DNA of 64,000 nt from Idiomarina seosinensis (GTDB taxonomy: Bacteria; Pseudomonadota; Gammaproteobacteria; Enterobacterales; Alteromonadaceae). The stretch is taken from the NCBI RefSeq assembly GCF_003987275.1, contig NZ_PIQF01000001.1, positions 434,001 to 498,000 of the forward strand, given 5' to 3'. The position numbers and the translations under genes were made by a program. Under the pieces are notes generated by a model. That model was not told where the DNA came from and did no database searches. It was given only the letters and a program-made list of their open reading frames with translations. Within the stretch, counting starts at the first letter, position 1. Each line of letters starts with the position of its first letter. Positions 1-10,329 of this stretch are shown here, piece by piece.

Positions 1-260
1 TCGGATAAAAAGCCGTAACCTGGATGAATTGCTTCAGCTGCAGTTTGCTTGGCCGCATCAATAATTTTATCGGCACGTAAGTAACTCTCGCTGCTGGCCG
101 CTGGTCCTATGTGAACCGCTTCGTCTGCTAACGCAACATGGCGTGCATTGCGATCGGCATCGGAATACACCGCGATGGTTCGAATTCCCATGGATTTTGC
201 TGTGGCAATAATACGACAGGCAATTTCACCACGGTTGGCAATCAATAATGATTTAATCAT
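1..260 (-). CDS. liuD: Methylcrotonyl-CoA carboxylase biotin-carboxylase subunit, partial (5' end only)
   Basis: Only the first 86 or so codons lie in the window; the rest runs off the left edge. The N-terminus reads [18 protein letters not shown], followed by [12 protein letters not shown] and later HPGYGFLS, which are signatures of the biotin carboxylase N-terminal domain. The ATG is preceded by an AGGA ribosome site 13 nt after the liuC stop. As the last visible gene of a liuRABCD operon it should be the alpha subunit (biotin carboxylase plus biotin carrier) that charges LiuB with CO2 for 3-methylcrotonyl-CoA carboxylation. Related acetyl- or propionyl-CoA carboxylases share this N-terminus, so the assignment rests on operon context. 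Confidence 0.88.
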   Translation of the reverse strand, partial: MIKSLLIANRGEIACRIIATAKSMGIRTIAVYSDADRNARHVALADEAVHIGPAASSESYLRADKIIDAAKQTAAEAIHPGYGFLS

Positions 261-273
261 GCTAGTTCCTGTA

Positions 274-1059
274 TTAGCTGTCGTTGCGCCAAGCGGCAGG
301 GCGTTTTTCCAAAAAGGCAGATAAGCCTTCCTGACCCTCGTCCGACACGCGAATTTTGGCAATTTCTTCAATCGTCTGCTGTCTAACGCTGTCATCAACA
401 GGGCGTGAGCCGACGTTGGCGATTAGCTGCTTACATGCCGCGACCGCCTGTGGACTATTATTGAGCAAAGCGTCCAGCCATTCACCCAGAGCACTGTCAA
501 AATCATCGACAATACGGTGTACCAGGCCTAGCTGCTGTGCTTCGTCAGCAAAAAAGCGCTCCGCCGTTAGCAAATAGCGGCGCGATTGACGCTCGCCTAT
601 CGCTTTTACCACGTAAGGACTAATGACCGCAGGGATTAAGCCAATTTTTACTTCGCTTAAACAAAAGCTGCTCTTAGGTTGCGCTAGCACCATGTCCGAG
701 CATGCGGCAAGGCCTACGGCGCCGCCAAAGGCGGCACCTTGTACTAGGGCGATGGTAGGTTTAGACAGTTGATCCAGACGTTGCATTAACAAGCTAAGCT
801 GGCCGGCATCATCAATATTCTGTTGATAATCCTTATCTGCCATTGAGCGCATCCAGTTAAGATCAGCACCGGCAGAGAAGTTTTTCCCTTCTGACTGCAA
901 AACCAACACGCGCACGTTATCGTCGTTGTTTGCCTTATCAAGGGCCTCAAGCAACTCTGCAATCATGATGTCGTCAAATGCGTTGTGTACTTCGGGACGG
1001 TTTAAAGTTAACCGTGCAACGCCACGAGCATCGACCTCGTAGTTAGTGTATTGACTCAT
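274..1059 (-). CDS. liuC: Methylglutaconyl-CoA hydratase (crotonase family)
   Basis: This 261-residue crotonase-fold protein should hydrate 3-methylglutaconyl-CoA to HMG-CoA, the step after LiuB/LiuD in leucine degradation. The CoA and oxyanion-hole segments are [10 protein letters not shown] (residues 61-70) and [12 protein letters not shown] (109-120), and the acidic catalytic region is SEVKIGLIP (135-143). The SAGADLNWM form is typical of the leucine-pathway hydratase rather than fatty-acid enoyl-CoA hydratases. It sits 13 nt downstream of liuB and 13 nt upstream of liuD, so it is translated from the same message. The length is normal for the family. Confidence 0.92.
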   Translation of the reverse strand: MSQYTNYEVDARGVARLTLNRPEVHNAFDDIMIAELLEALDKANNDDNVRVLVLQSEGKNFSAGADLNWMRSMADKDYQQNIDDAGQLSLLMQRLDQLSKPTIALVQGAAFGGAVGLAACSDMVLAQPKSSFCLSEVKIGLIPAVISPYVVKAIGERQSRRYLLTAERFFADEAQQLGLVHRIVDDFDSALGEWLDALLNNSPQAVAACKQLIANVGSRPVDDSVRQQTIEEIAKIRVSDEGQEGLSAFLEKRPAAWRNDS

Positions 1060-1072
1060 CGAGACCTCCTGG

Positions 1073-2680
1073 TTACATGCGGAAGACGCCGAAACGGCTG
1101 TCTTCTATCGGTGCATTTAACGAGGCAGCAATACTTAAACCCAGCACCTCACGAGTCTGTGCCGGGTCAATAATACCGTCGTCCCACAACCGACCAGAAG
1201 CGTAGTAAGGGTGACCTTGCTGCTCGTACTGATCAACGATCGGCTTTTTAAGTTCTTGTTCTTGTTGCTCGCTCATACTTTCGCCTTTGCGGGCCAGGTT
1301 GTCTTTAGTCACCTGCGCCATAACGCCGGCGGCCTGTTCACCACCCATGACCGAGATACGGGCATTGGGCCACATAAACATCATGGTGGGATCATAAGCC
1401 CGGCCACACATGCCGTAGTTGCCGGCACCATAACTACCGCCAATGAGTACCGTAAACTTAGGCACATTAGCGCAGGAAACGGCCATGACCATTTTGGCAC
1501 CGTGCTTGGCGATACCTTCGGCTTCGTATTTTTTACCCACCATAAAGCCGGTGATGTTTTGTAAAAACACCAGAGGAATTTTCCGCTGTGCACATAACTC
1601 GATAAAGTGAGCACCTTTTTGTGCACTTTCTGAGAACAAAATACCGTTATTGGCGACAATCCCAACGGGATAGCCATGAATACGAGCAAAGCCGGTGACC
1701 AGCGTGTTGCCATAGTTGGCTTTAAACTCGTCAAAGTCGGAATCGTCGACCACGCGAGCGATCACTTCGTGTACATCGTATGGTTTGCGCAAGTCTGTGC
1801 CGACAATGCCGTAAATTTCTTTTGCATCGAAGCGCGGTGGCTTGCTGGGTACACGGTCCAGCTCAGTGGGTTTAGGCCGATTCAGGCGAGCAACAGAGCG
1901 GCGCGCCAGTGCTAATGCATGTTCGTCGTTATGGGCAAAATGGTCAGCAACACCGGAAATACGTGTATGCACATCGGCACCGCCTAACTCTTCGGCACTG
2001 ACTTCTTCACCGGTTGCTGCTTTAACCAGGGGCGGCCCTGCCAAAAAGATAGTTCCTTGTTCTTTCACAATGACACTCTCGTCGGCCATTGCCGGAACAT
2101 AAGCACCACCGGCGGTACACAGACCCATAACCACAGCAATCTGTGGGATGCCTTTAGCGGACATGTTGGCCTGGTTAAAGAAAATACGACCAAAGTGGTC
2201 TTTATCCGGAAATACCTCATCCTGGCGGGGTAAGTTGGCACCGCCTGAATCGACCAAATAGATACAGGGCAAGTGACAGCGCTCGGCAATTTCTTGCGCG
2301 CGCAAATGTTTTTTAACCGTCAGAGGGTAGTAGGTGCCGCCTTTAACTGTCGCATCATTTGCGACAATCATACACTCGACCCCTTCAACTTGACCGATAC
2401 CGGCAACAACGCCTGCCGCCGGAACGTAATCCTCGTAGCAATCCCAGGCAGCGAACTGGCCCACTTCTAAAAAGGGTGAACCCGCATCGAGTAGTTTATT
2501 GATGCGATCGCGAGGCAACAACTTACCCCGGGATAAATGGCGTTCCTGATACTTTGGACCGCCGCCTTGCTTAATTTGAGCGACTTTTTCTTGTAAATCA
2601 TTGACCACCTTTTGCATGGCCTGTTGATTTGTCTTGAATTGCTCGTCGCGGGTATTAACTTTACTGGTTAAAATCGCCAC
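1073..2680 (-). CDS. liuB: Methylcrotonyl-CoA carboxylase carboxyltransferase (beta) subunit
   Basis: The 535-residue length and sequence match the carboxyltransferase subunit that moves the carboxyl group from biotin to 3-methylcrotonyl-CoA. Two crotonase-like halves are visible: the N-half has [19 protein letters not shown] around residues 142-160, and the C-half has [18 protein letters not shown] near residues 417-434. Both glycine-rich segments belong to the biotin and acyl-CoA pockets. It lies 9 nt downstream of liuA and 13 nt upstream of liuC. The GGANLPRQ form favours methylcrotonyl-CoA over propionyl-CoA carboxylase, and flanking isovaleryl-CoA dehydrogenase and methylglutaconyl-CoA hydratase genes agree. 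Confidence 0.94.
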   Translation of the reverse strand: MAILTSKVNTRDEQFKTNQQAMQKVVNDLQEKVAQIKQGGGPKYQERHLSRGKLLPRDRINKLLDAGSPFLEVGQFAAWDCYEDYVPAAGVVAGIGQVEGVECMIVANDATVKGGTYYPLTVKKHLRAQEIAERCHLPCIYLVDSGGANLPRQDEVFPDKDHFGRIFFNQANMSAKGIPQIAVVMGLCTAGGAYVPAMADESVIVKEQGTIFLAGPPLVKAATGEEVSAEELGGADVHTRISGVADHFAHNDEHALALARRSVARLNRPKPTELDRVPSKPPRFDAKEIYGIVGTDLRKPYDVHEVIARVVDDSDFDEFKANYGNTLVTGFARIHGYPVGIVANNGILFSESAQKGAHFIELCAQRKIPLVFLQNITGFMVGKKYEAEGIAKHGAKMVMAVSCANVPKFTVLIGGSYGAGNYGMCGRAYDPTMMFMWPNARISVMGGEQAAGVMAQVTKDNLARKGESMSEQQEQELKKPIVDQYEQQGHPYYASGRLWDDGIIDPAQTREVLGLSIAASLNAPIEDSRFGVFRM

Positions 2681-2689
2681 GGTTGCTCC

Positions 2690-3859
2690 TTATTTGGATT
2701 CGCTGAATAGCTCTCGGCCAATTAACATGCGACGGATTTCTGATGTTCCGGCACCTATTTCGTAGAGCTTAGCATCGCGTAGCAAGCGTCCGGTAGGGTA
2801 TTCGTTAATGTAACCATTGCCACCGAGTAACTGGATGGCATCAAGCGCTAATTGCGTTGCCAGTTCGGCAGAATAAAGAATAGCGCCGGCTGCATCTTTA
2901 CGGGTCGTCTCGCCGCGATCGCACGACTGCGCTACAGCATAAACATAAGCACGGGCCGCGTTGGTACGAGTATACATATCAGCAACCTTACCCTGAACCA
3001 GCTGGAATTCGCCGATGGCTTTACCAAACTGAGTGCGGTCATGCACGTAAGGCACAACGTTGTCGAGACAGGCTTGCATAATGCCTAACGGGCCGGCCGC
3101 CAGTACCGCACGCTCGTAGTCTAGGCCGCTCATCAATACTTCGACGCCGCCATTGAGCTCACCCAAAATATTTTCTTCAGGTACTTCAACATCTTCAAAC
3201 ACTAATTCACAGGTGTTGGAACCACGCATACCCAGTTTGTCCAGTTTTTGTGCCTGCGAGAAGCCTGGTGAGTCTTTTTCAACGATAAAAGCAGTAATGC
3301 CGCGCGAGTTCTTCTCTGGTTCTGTTTTCGCATAAATAACAAAAACATGCGCGTCAGGACCGTTGGTGATCCACATCTTATTACCGTTTAAGATGAACTT
3401 ATCGCCTTTTTTCTCAGCCCGCAGTTTCATGCTGACCACGTCTGAGCCAGCATTGGGTTCACTCATCGCCAGGGCACCTACGTATTCGCCGGTGCAGAGT
3501 TTAGGCAGATACTTTTCTTTTTGAGCGTCATTACCGTTGCGCGCGATTTGGTTAACACACAAGTTTGAATGGGCACCATAGCTTAAACCGACCGAAGCCG
3601 AGGCACGGCTGATTTCTTCCATCGCTATCACATGCTCAAGATAGCCCATGCCGGAACCGCCGTACTGTTCATCTACCGTTAGCCCTAGTAGGCCCATATC
3701 ACCGAGCTTGCGCCACAAATCAGCAGGGAATTCGTTGTTTTCGTCAATCTCAGCTGCGCGTGGCGCAATTTCGTCACGTGCAAATGCATTAACTTGTTCT
3801 CGCATCATGTCGGCGGTTTCGCCAAGGCCAAAATTAAAAGTGGTGTATTGACTGATCAT
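2690..3859 (-). CDS. liuA: Isovaleryl-CoA dehydrogenase
   Basis: This 389-residue FAD-dependent acyl-CoA dehydrogenase oxidises isovaleryl-CoA to 3-methylcrotonyl-CoA, passing electrons to ETF. Subtype is visible in the catalytic base: isovaleryl-CoA dehydrogenases use a glutamate in the LDYERAVLA segment (Glu249 here), and the usual C-terminal EGTNE base is replaced by GAGTSE (369-374). Both changes are present. FAD-binding text includes SEPNAGSDV (133-141) and WITNGPDA (163-170). The gene begins 2 nt after the liuR stop, so regulator and first enzyme are translationally coupled. Confidence 0.95.
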   Translation of the reverse strand: MISQYTTFNFGLGETADMMREQVNAFARDEIAPRAAEIDENNEFPADLWRKLGDMGLLGLTVDEQYGGSGMGYLEHVIAMEEISRASASVGLSYGAHSNLCVNQIARNGNDAQKEKYLPKLCTGEYVGALAMSEPNAGSDVVSMKLRAEKKGDKFILNGNKMWITNGPDAHVFVIYAKTEPEKNSRGITAFIVEKDSPGFSQAQKLDKLGMRGSNTCELVFEDVEVPEENILGELNGGVEVLMSGLDYERAVLAAGPLGIMQACLDNVVPYVHDRTQFGKAIGEFQLVQGKVADMYTRTNAARAYVYAVAQSCDRGETTRKDAAGAILYSAELATQLALDAIQLLGGNGYINEYPTGRLLRDAKLYEIGAGTSEIRRMLIGRELFSESK

Positions 3860-3861
3860 AG

Positions 3862-4275
3862 TTACTCCTGAGATTGAACTTCTTTAGCTAACGGCTTGAT
3901 ATTGGTGAGTTCGTCCTGACAACGTTGCTCTAAACCACTCAACTCCGTTAATAGTACGTTGATGTCTTCCATTTGCTGGCGCAAAGAGACTTTCTTTTCT
4001 TCGATAAGCTCAAGAACTTTTTCAAGTTGAGCTGCTGAACTGTTATCGGCGTCATATAGCTCGAACAACCGTCGTGTTTCGGCTAGAGAGAAGCCAAGTC
4101 GTTTGCCACGTAAGACAAGTTTTAACCGAACCCTGTCTTTATTTGTGTAGATGCGATGCTGACCCTGACGTTTCGGTGACAATAGTCCCTCATCCTCATA
4201 AAAGCGGATACTACGGGTGGTAATGTCAAATTGTTTTGCCAGTTCGCCGATTGAATAAGTTATTTTATTGTTCAT
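3862..4275 (-). CDS. liuR: MerR-family regulator of branched-chain catabolism
   Basis: The 137-residue protein starts with a MerR winged-helix domain ([20 protein letters not shown], residues 7-26), followed by the second HTH half ending near [12 protein letters not shown] (60-71) and a long C-terminal dimerisation helix (about residues 80-130). It lacks the cysteine pattern of metal-sensing MerR proteins. It is the first gene of its own operon (liuRABCD), as expected for LiuR regulators that respond to pathway acyl-CoA intermediates. Divergent promoters share a perfect palindrome at 4320-4335, so it may also control the thiolase at 4353. Confidence 0.9.
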   Translation of the reverse strand: MNNKITYSIGELAKQFDITTRSIRFYEDEGLLSPKRQGQHRIYTNKDRVRLKLVLRGKRLGFSLAETRRLFELYDADNSSAAQLEKVLELIEEKKVSLRQQMEDINVLLTELSGLEQRCQDELTNIKPLAKEVQSQE

Positions 4276-4319
4276 CAGACTTGCTTTTTTGTTGCCCTAA
4301 GATCTAAGCTTAGAGGAAG

Positions 4320-4335
4320 TTTACGTTAACGTAAA
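4320..4335. promoter_or_regulatory. Palindromic operator, probable LiuR site
   Basis: TTTACGTTAACGTAAA is a perfect 16-bp palindrome in the 77-bp gap between liuR (minus) and the thiolase gene (plus). Its place between divergent genes next to a MerR-type regulator makes it the best operator candidate; MerR proteins bind dyads of this kind. A second short palindrome, CTAAGCTTAG, lies at 4304-4313. Binding by LiuR is inferred from location and symmetry. Confidence 0.75.
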
Positions 4336-4352
4336 GGGCAATTGGAGGAAAC

Positions 4353-5534
4353 ATGTCGAGCGATTCAATCGTTATTGTCGCCGCTAACCGCACGCCAATG
4401 GGCGGTTTTCAGGGGAGTTTAAGTGAAGTCAGCGCGCCGAATCTTGGTGCTGCAGCGATTAAAGCAGCAGTCAGTAATAGTGGGCTGGCGGCAGAGGACG
4501 TGTCGGAAGTTATTATGGGTAATGTATTGCCCGCTGGTGTTGGCCAGGCTCCCGCTCGTCAGGCAATGTTGTACGCAGGATTACCGCGCTCGACAGGGGC
4601 AACCACGATTAATAAGGTGTGTGGCTCTGGTTTGAAGGCTGCAATGTTTGGTCACGATCTAATTAAAGCCGGATCGGCTGATGTCGTGGTCGCCGGTGGT
4701 ATGGAAAGTATGTCGCGTGCGCCTTACTTGCTAGCGAAAGGACGCAGTGGTTATCGCATGGGTCATGGTCAGGTATTAGACCATATGATGCTCGACGGGC
4801 TGGAAGATGCTTACGAGAACCAGGCAATGGGCAGTTACGCTCAAACCACTGCAGATGACTATAAGATTAACCGCGAAGCGATGGACGAGTTTGCCATTGG
4901 CTCGTTGACCAAAGCCCAAAAAGCAATAACTGACGGTTTGTTTGATGCTGAAATTACGCCAGTAACCTACGAAACTCGTAAAGGTGACGTCACCGTCGAT
5001 ACCGATGAACAACCTGGTAAAGCGCGGCTGGATAAAATTCCACAATTGCGCGCTGCGTTTAAAAAGGATGGTACTATTACGGCAGCCAACTCCAGCTCGA
5101 TTTCTGACGGAGCGGCGGCACTCATTCTAATGCGCGAGAGCGAAGCAAAAGCGAAAGGCTTACAGCCATTGGCGCGGATTATGGGTCATTCAACTCACTC
5201 TCAAGCACCGGCAGAATTTACCATAGCGCCAATTGGTGCAATGAATTCGTTATTAAAAAAGCTCGACTGGACAAAAGACGATGTTGATCTTTGGGAAATT
5301 AACGAAGCCTTTGCCATGGTCACTATGCTGGCAATTCAGGAAATGAAACTGGATGCTAATAAGGTCAATATTCATGGCGGTGCCTGTGCGTTAGGACACC
5401 CAATTGGCGCCAGTGGCGCGCGACTACTAGTCACCTTGCTGCATGCGCTTAAACAAACCGGCCAAAAGCGCGGTGTTACCTCGCTCTGTATTGGTGGCGG
5501 TGAAGCCGTCGCTCTGGCCGTCGAAATGATGTAA
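4353..5534 (+). CDS. Acetyl-CoA C-acetyltransferase (thiolase II family)
   Basis: The 393-residue protein has the standard thiolase architecture: acyl-accepting Cys90 in INKVCGSGLKA, His349 in GGACALGHPIGASGAR and Cys379 in SLCIGGGEA. Length and sequence fit biosynthetic-type acetoacetyl-CoA thiolases. Facing the liu operon, it plausibly cleaves acetoacetyl-CoA from leucine breakdown or 2-methylacetoacetyl-CoA from isoleucine. The residues after CIGGG are EA, where many thiolases have Q/M-G, so substrate preference may differ. The ATG follows a strong GGAGG site (spacing 5) and the LiuR-like palindrome is 18 nt upstream of the start. Confidence 0.9.
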   Translation: MSSDSIVIVAANRTPMGGFQGSLSEVSAPNLGAAAIKAAVSNSGLAAEDVSEVIMGNVLPAGVGQAPARQAMLYAGLPRSTGATTINKVCGSGLKAAMFGHDLIKAGSADVVVAGGMESMSRAPYLLAKGRSGYRMGHGQVLDHMMLDGLEDAYENQAMGSYAQTTADDYKINREAMDEFAIGSLTKAQKAITDGLFDAEITPVTYETRKGDVTVDTDEQPGKARLDKIPQLRAAFKKDGTITAANSSSISDGAAALILMRESEAKAKGLQPLARIMGHSTHSQAPAEFTIAPIGAMNSLLKKLDWTKDDVDLWEINEAFAMVTMLAIQEMKLDANKVNIHGGACALGHPIGASGARLLVTLLHALKQTGQKRGVTSLCIGGGEAVALAVEMM

Positions 5535-5543
5535 CGTTGCTGG

Positions 5544-6434
5544 CTAGCGGGCGGGTTTTAGTTTTTGAACCCGTCCGGCCAGCCACACGGCAAGGATAAT
5601 AATCAAAGCGCCAATAGTTAATCGGGTATAGTCAAACGACTGCTCCCAAAATAGCACATTGATCAGGATCCCTGCGGGAATTAACGCGTTGTTCATGGTA
5701 GCGAGCTGTCCGGTATTTACTCTCTTGGTAGCGATATTCCAGCCAAGGTAGCCAAGCCCGGAGGCAGCGATACCGAGCCACAACAGAATTCCCCACTGCA
5801 GACTGTTTGTTGGTTGCTTGGTTAAGTCAGCAAACAAAATAACGCCGATGCCGGCAATAACACTGGCACCGAAGAAAAACGCGGCGAACTGCTGACTCTG
5901 TTCCAGAGTCTTGCCGGTGGGTAAACGTTTGTAGGCAACTTGACCTGCGGCAAAGCAAAGGTTGGCTGCCTGAATTAAAAAGAAGCCGGTGATAAAGTCA
6001 TCGGATAAAGGCTGATAACGAATAACTGCGGCGCCTAATACGGATACAGCTGCGGCAATCCACCACAACAGGGGTAAATGTTTGCGGTTGAGTATCAGTT
6101 CATCAATTAGCGTTATATACAGAGGTGTAAAAATAGTGAACAAAAGCACTTCAGCAACGCTCAAATACAAAAACGCATGATAAAGAAACAGATACATGGC
6201 GCCAATTTGCAGTGCGCCGATAGCAGCGAGTTTAGTCAGTTGAGGTAACTGCCCACTTTTCGGAGACAGATACCGCCAGCGAAATAACGGCAGCACTGTT
6301 ATCAATGCTAAAATCATGCGAATAAATACGACTAAATAGCCGTCAACCTGGCCGGCAAGATAAACGCCGATTAGCGAAAAACTGGCGGCCCAAAGCAAAG
6401 TAATCAGAATTAAGAGGGTCACGTTAAGGCTCAC
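5544..6434 (-). CDS. DMT-superfamily (EamA) transporter
   Basis: This 296-residue protein is almost all hydrophobic, with about ten predicted membrane helices in two five-helix halves, the EamA/DMT pattern. Repeated features include an N-terminal LLWAASFSLIG segment and a second-half LGYLGWNIATKRV segment (about residues 226-238). It ends convergent with the thiolase gene 9 nt away, so it is a separate unit. EamA proteins export amino acids or other metabolites; next to branched-chain catabolism genes an amino-acid efflux role is possible, but the substrate cannot be read from the sequence. Confidence 0.85.
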   Translation of the reverse strand: MSLNVTLLILITLLWAASFSLIGVYLAGQVDGYLVVFIRMILALITVLPLFRWRYLSPKSGQLPQLTKLAAIGALQIGAMYLFLYHAFLYLSVAEVLLFTIFTPLYITLIDELILNRKHLPLLWWIAAAVSVLGAAVIRYQPLSDDFITGFFLIQAANLCFAAGQVAYKRLPTGKTLEQSQQFAAFFFGASVIAGIGVILFADLTKQPTNSLQWGILLWLGIAASGLGYLGWNIATKRVNTGQLATMNNALIPAGILINVLFWEQSFDYTRLTIGALIIILAVWLAGRVQKLKPAR

Positions 6435-6489
6435 TTAACTAAATTAGCTCATCAATAGATGACAAAATAACACAATAAGAAGGTGAATT

Positions 6490-7989
6490 ATGTCTAAGAA
6501 AGTGCCTCTGTACATAGATGGTGAATTTGTCGCCTCGAAGTCAGAACAGTGGATTCCTGTGACTAACCCCGCGACTCAGGAAGTAATCGCTGAAGCTCCA
6601 GTTGCAACACAAAGCGAAATGGACGCGGCAGTTAACAGTGCACGTGAAGCCTTTAAAACCTGGAAAGAAGTGCCTGTTTCTGAACGCGCGCGGGTAATGA
6701 TGCGTTACCAGGCGCTGCTAAAAGAACATCAGGAAGAAATTGCCGAAATTCTGGCACAAGAGACCGGTAAAACCTTTGAAGATGCAAAAGGTGATGTTTG
6801 GCGTGGCATCGAAGTCGTGGAACACGCGGCTAATATCCCATCGTTACTGATGGGCGAGACCGTTGAAAACGTAGCCCGTAAAATCGATTCGTACAGCTAC
6901 ACACAGCCGTTAGGAGTTTGTGCTGGTATTACACCGTTTAACTTCCCGGCTATGATCCCGCTGTGGATGTTCCCGCTGGCGATTGCCTGTGGTAACACCT
7001 TTATTCTTAAGCCTTCTGAGCAGGATCCATTAACGCCGACGCGTCTGGTCGAGCTGTTTGAAGAGGCTGGCGCACCGAAAGGCGTGTTACAGGTATTGCA
7101 CGGCAATAAACAACAGGTCGACTTCCTGTTAGATCACCCTGACGTGCGTGCTTTGTCGTTCGTTGGCTCAGTACCGGTGGCTGAATATATTTATCGCCGC
7201 GGTACAGAAAATGGTAAGCGTGTACAAGCCTTTGCCGGTGCTAAGAACCACTGCGTTATCATGCCAGATGCCAATAAGCAGCAAGTAATCAACAACATGG
7301 TTGGGTCGTCTGTTGGCGCTGCCGGCCAGCGTTGCATGGCAATTTCAGTGGCAGTATTTGTTGGCGCGGCGAAAGAATGGATTCCGGAAGTTGCTGAAGC
7401 CATCGCTAAGGTACGTCCTGGTGCCTGGAATGACGAAAATGCTGCTTACGGACCGGTTATTAGCCCACAAGCCAAAGAGCGTGTCGAAGCGCTTATCAGC
7501 AAAGGCGAAGAGGAAGGCGCGACATTGCTGGTTGATGGCCGCGGCTGCAAAGTAGACGGTCTGCCGGACGGCAACTGGGTGGGTCCAACAGTATTCTCCA
7601 ATGTAACGCCGGATATGGAAGTGTATAAAACTGAAATCTTTGGTCCGGTGCTATGTACCACCGAAGTTGACAGCCTGGAAGATGCGTTAGAGTTGGTGAA
7701 CAACAACCCATACGGTAATGGTACCTCTATCTTTACCGCAAGCGGCGCTGCTGCTCGTAAATACCAGCACGAAGTTGAAGTCGGTCAGGTTGGTATCAAT
7801 ATTCCGATTCCGGTACCACTGCCGTTCTTCTCGTTCACTGGCTGGAAGCGTTCGTTCTTCGGCGACCTTCATGCATACGGTAAGCAGGGCGTCCGTTTTT
7901 ACACCGAGACTAAAACGGTAACGGCGCGTTGGTTTGAAAGTGACCTGGAAGACCCGGCAGGTCCAAACATGTCAATTAACCTAAGGTAG
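6490..7989 (+). CDS. mmsA: Methylmalonate-semialdehyde dehydrogenase (CoA-acylating)
   Basis: The 499-residue aldehyde dehydrogenase-fold enzyme converts methylmalonate semialdehyde to propionyl-CoA, the end of valine degradation. The nucleophile is Cys282 in [14 protein letters not shown], the MmsA-specific form of the motif. [19 protein letters not shown] (146-164) is also diagnostic of CoA-acylating MmsA rather than hydrolytic aldehyde dehydrogenases. It starts the valine operon and has an AAGGTG ribosome site 6 nt before the ATG. The next gene follows after 12 nt. Confidence 0.95.
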   Translation: MSKKVPLYIDGEFVASKSEQWIPVTNPATQEVIAEAPVATQSEMDAAVNSAREAFKTWKEVPVSERARVMMRYQALLKEHQEEIAEILAQETGKTFEDAKGDVWRGIEVVEHAANIPSLLMGETVENVARKIDSYSYTQPLGVCAGITPFNFPAMIPLWMFPLAIACGNTFILKPSEQDPLTPTRLVELFEEAGAPKGVLQVLHGNKQQVDFLLDHPDVRALSFVGSVPVAEYIYRRGTENGKRVQAFAGAKNHCVIMPDANKQQVINNMVGSSVGAAGQRCMAISVAVFVGAAKEWIPEVAEAIAKVRPGAWNDENAAYGPVISPQAKERVEALISKGEEEGATLLVDGRGCKVDGLPDGNWVGPTVFSNVTPDMEVYKTEIFGPVLCTTEVDSLEDALELVNNNPYGNGTSIFTASGAAARKYQHEVEVGQVGINIPIPVPLPFFSFTGWKRSFFGDLHAYGKQGVRFYTETKTVTARWFESDLEDPAGPNMSINLR

Positions 7990-8001
7990 TAGGGGATAAC
8001 C

Positions 8002-9159
8002 ATGAACTTTGAATTATCAGAAGACCAACAAGCCTTTGTCGACACGGCTAAAGCCTTTGCTGATAAAGAGTTAGCCCCTAACGCGGCGAAGTGGGACGAA
8101 GAACATCATTTTCCCATCGAGGTGTTCCGCAAAGCCGGTGAAATGGGCTTTATGGGGATGTACACCCCGGAAGAAGCGGGCGGCTTTGGCATGAGCCGTC
8201 TTGATTCTGCGTTAATATTTGAGCAACTGGCGGGTGGCTGTACAGCCACCACCGCAATGATGACTATTCACAATATGGTCAGCTGGATGATTGGCTCATT
8301 TGGTCAGCAGTCGGTTATAGATCAGTGGGTGCCAGAACTGGTTACCGGCGAAAAGTTAGGTTCATACTGTTTGACCGAACCAGGTTCAGGCTCGGATGCG
8401 GCAAGCCTCCGTACTACCGCTAAAAAAGACGGTGACGAGTACGTGCTGAACGGCTCTAAGATGTTTATCTCAGGCGCTGGTGAAACCGACGTGCTGGTGG
8501 TTATGGCACGTACCGGTGAAGACGGTCCGAAAGGCATCTCAGCCTTTGTAGTACCAGCTGATGCTAAGGGTATTAGTTACGGCAAAGCCGAAGATAAGAT
8601 GGGCTGGAATGCACAGCCAACCCGACTGGTTACTTTTGAAGATGTCCGTATCCCTGCTGAAAACCTGTTAGGTAAAGAAGGCGAAGGTTTTAAATTTGCC
8701 ATGATGGGCTTAGACGGTGGTCGTATCAATATCGCGGTTTGTTCGGTAGGTACTGCGCAGGCAGCACTGAATACCGCTGCGGCTTACATGCAGGAACGTA
8801 CTCAGTTTGGTAAACCGTTAGCGGCTTTTCAGGCGCTACAGTTTAAACTGGCTGACATGGTGACTGAACTAGTTGCTGCGCGGCAAATGGTGCGTCTGGC
8901 GGCGTCTAAAGTCGATAATAACGATGCAGACAAGACAACCTATTGTGCGATGGCAAAACAGTTCGCTACCGATGTTGGTTTTAAAGTGTGTAACGACGCT
9001 TTGCAATTACACGGTGGTTACGGCTACATCAAAGAGTACCCGCTGGAGCGTCATGTGCGCGATGTGCGGGTGCACCAGATCCTCGAAGGAACCAACGAGG
9101 TGATGCGATTGATTATTGGTCGTCGCATCTTGTCTGACCTTGACCGCGAAATTTTGTAA
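8002..9159 (+). CDS. Acyl-CoA dehydrogenase, probably isobutyryl-CoA or 2-methyl-branched acyl-CoA
   Basis: This 385-residue FAD enzyme keeps the conventional catalytic base Glu362 in LEGTNEVMRL, unlike LiuA at 2690. Other family segments are TEPGSGSDA (125-133), SGAG (157-160) and the C-terminal LHGGYGYIKEYPLER. Placement between mmsA and 3-hydroxyisobutyryl-CoA hydrolase points to oxidation of isobutyryl-CoA to methacrylyl-CoA, and perhaps 2-methylbutyryl-CoA from isoleucine. It corresponds by order to the acyl-CoA dehydrogenase of the Shewanella ivd operon. Substrate choice between the two branched acyl-CoAs is not resolvable here. Confidence 0.9.
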   Translation: MNFELSEDQQAFVDTAKAFADKELAPNAAKWDEEHHFPIEVFRKAGEMGFMGMYTPEEAGGFGMSRLDSALIFEQLAGGCTATTAMMTIHNMVSWMIGSFGQQSVIDQWVPELVTGEKLGSYCLTEPGSGSDAASLRTTAKKDGDEYVLNGSKMFISGAGETDVLVVMARTGEDGPKGISAFVVPADAKGISYGKAEDKMGWNAQPTRLVTFEDVRIPAENLLGKEGEGFKFAMMGLDGGRINIAVCSVGTAQAALNTAAAYMQERTQFGKPLAAFQALQFKLADMVTELVAARQMVRLAASKVDNNDADKTTYCAMAKQFATDVGFKVCNDALQLHGGYGYIKEYPLERHVRDVRVHQILEGTNEVMRLIIGRRILSDLDREIL

Positions 9160-9168
9160 GGAGCTTCC

Positions 9169-10302
9169 ATGCAAGACGTGGTGTTAATCGAAGAAATCAA
9201 CGCCGGTGACAAAGTCATCGGCGTTGCTACTTTAAATTCAGAGAAATCATTAAATGCTCTGAGCCTGGCGATGGCTGAAAAACTGTTGCCACAGTTGCAG
9301 CAGTGGGCCAATGACGACCGGGTGGTTTGCGTCTGGTTACAAGGCGCTGGTGAAAAAGCGTTTTGTGCCGGTGGCGACATCGTTGCCATGTACAAAGCCA
9401 TGCAGGCTGAACCGGGTAAACTGGTATCGGAAGTGGAAAACTTCTTTACCCAGGAATACCAGCTGGACTACGCCATTCAGACCTTCCCTAAACCGCTTAT
9501 TTGCTGGGCTGACGGTATTGTCATGGGTGGCGGTATGGGCCTAATGAACGGTGCCAGTCACCGCGTGGCAACGGACCGTTCATTGCTGGCAATGCCAGAA
9601 GTAACCATTGGTTTGTATCCAGATGTTGGAGCGACTTATTTCTTGAATCGTATGCCAGAAGGCTGTGGTTTATTCCTCGGTATGACCGGCGCGACTATGA
9701 ACGCGAACGATGCCTTGTTCCTGAATTTAGCCGACCATTATCTGGGACATCAGCATAAACAGGACTTACTGGAAAACTTGCAGCAGCTGGAGTGGGGCAA
9801 CACCGGTGCCTTAAACAAGGAAAAGGTCACTGATCTATTGAATCAGATGGCGGCTGACGATATCACCGCCATGCCTGCTCCTCAGGTCGAGCCGATGCAT
9901 GCTCATATTAAATCATTAACAAGCGGCAATGATTGTGCAGATATCGTTGAGAACATTGTGGCTGACGACACCGACGATAAATGGCTGAGTAAAGCACGTA
10001 AGAACCTGGCTAATGGGTGTCCAATGACCGCGCATATCGTCTGGAACCAGTTGCAGCAAGGCCGCGACTTATCATTACCTGATTGCTTCCGGCTGGAGTT
10101 AACATTGTCGTGTAATTGTGCAGTACGTGGTGATTTTGCCGAGGGTATTCGGGCGTTGTTAATTGATAAAGATAAGCAACCAAAATGGCAACACAGCTCG
10201 GCCGCCGAAGTATCAGCTGAAGATGTCGATGCCTTTTTCATACCGCCGTGGGGTGATCGGACTCATCCGTTAGCGGATCTTGAAAATGTCTTAAATAAAT
10301 AG
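9169..10302 (+). CDS. 3-hydroxyisobutyryl-CoA hydrolase
   Basis: The 377-residue protein is a long crotonase-family member. FCAGGDIVAMYKA (residues 65-77) and VMGGGMGLMNGASHRVAT (118-135) are the oxyanion and CoA-binding loops, and PEVTIGLYPDVGATYFLNR contains the catalytic acidic residues typical of HIBYL-CoA hydrolases. About 110 residues beyond the crotonase core form the hydrolase-specific C-terminal part. It frees 3-hydroxyisobutyrate from CoA so MmsB can oxidise it. It lies 9 nt after the acyl-CoA dehydrogenase gene with a good AAGGAG site. Confidence 0.92.
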   Translation: MQDVVLIEEINAGDKVIGVATLNSEKSLNALSLAMAEKLLPQLQQWANDDRVVCVWLQGAGEKAFCAGGDIVAMYKAMQAEPGKLVSEVENFFTQEYQLDYAIQTFPKPLICWADGIVMGGGMGLMNGASHRVATDRSLLAMPEVTIGLYPDVGATYFLNRMPEGCGLFLGMTGATMNANDALFLNLADHYLGHQHKQDLLENLQQLEWGNTGALNKEKVTDLLNQMAADDITAMPAPQVEPMHAHIKSLTSGNDCADIVENIVADDTDDKWLSKARKNLANGCPMTAHIVWNQLQQGRDLSLPDCFRLELTLSCNCAVRGDFAEGIRALLIDKDKQPKWQHSSAAEVSAEDVDAFFIPPWGDRTHPLADLENVLNK

Positions 10303-10329
10303 CAGCGGACAATAAGAAGGAGTGCCAAA

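Noticed and set aside
5537-5584. Inverted repeat at the thiolase/transporter junction
   Set aside because: The stem is interrupted, the T-run falls in the loop, and part of it is transporter coding sequence.
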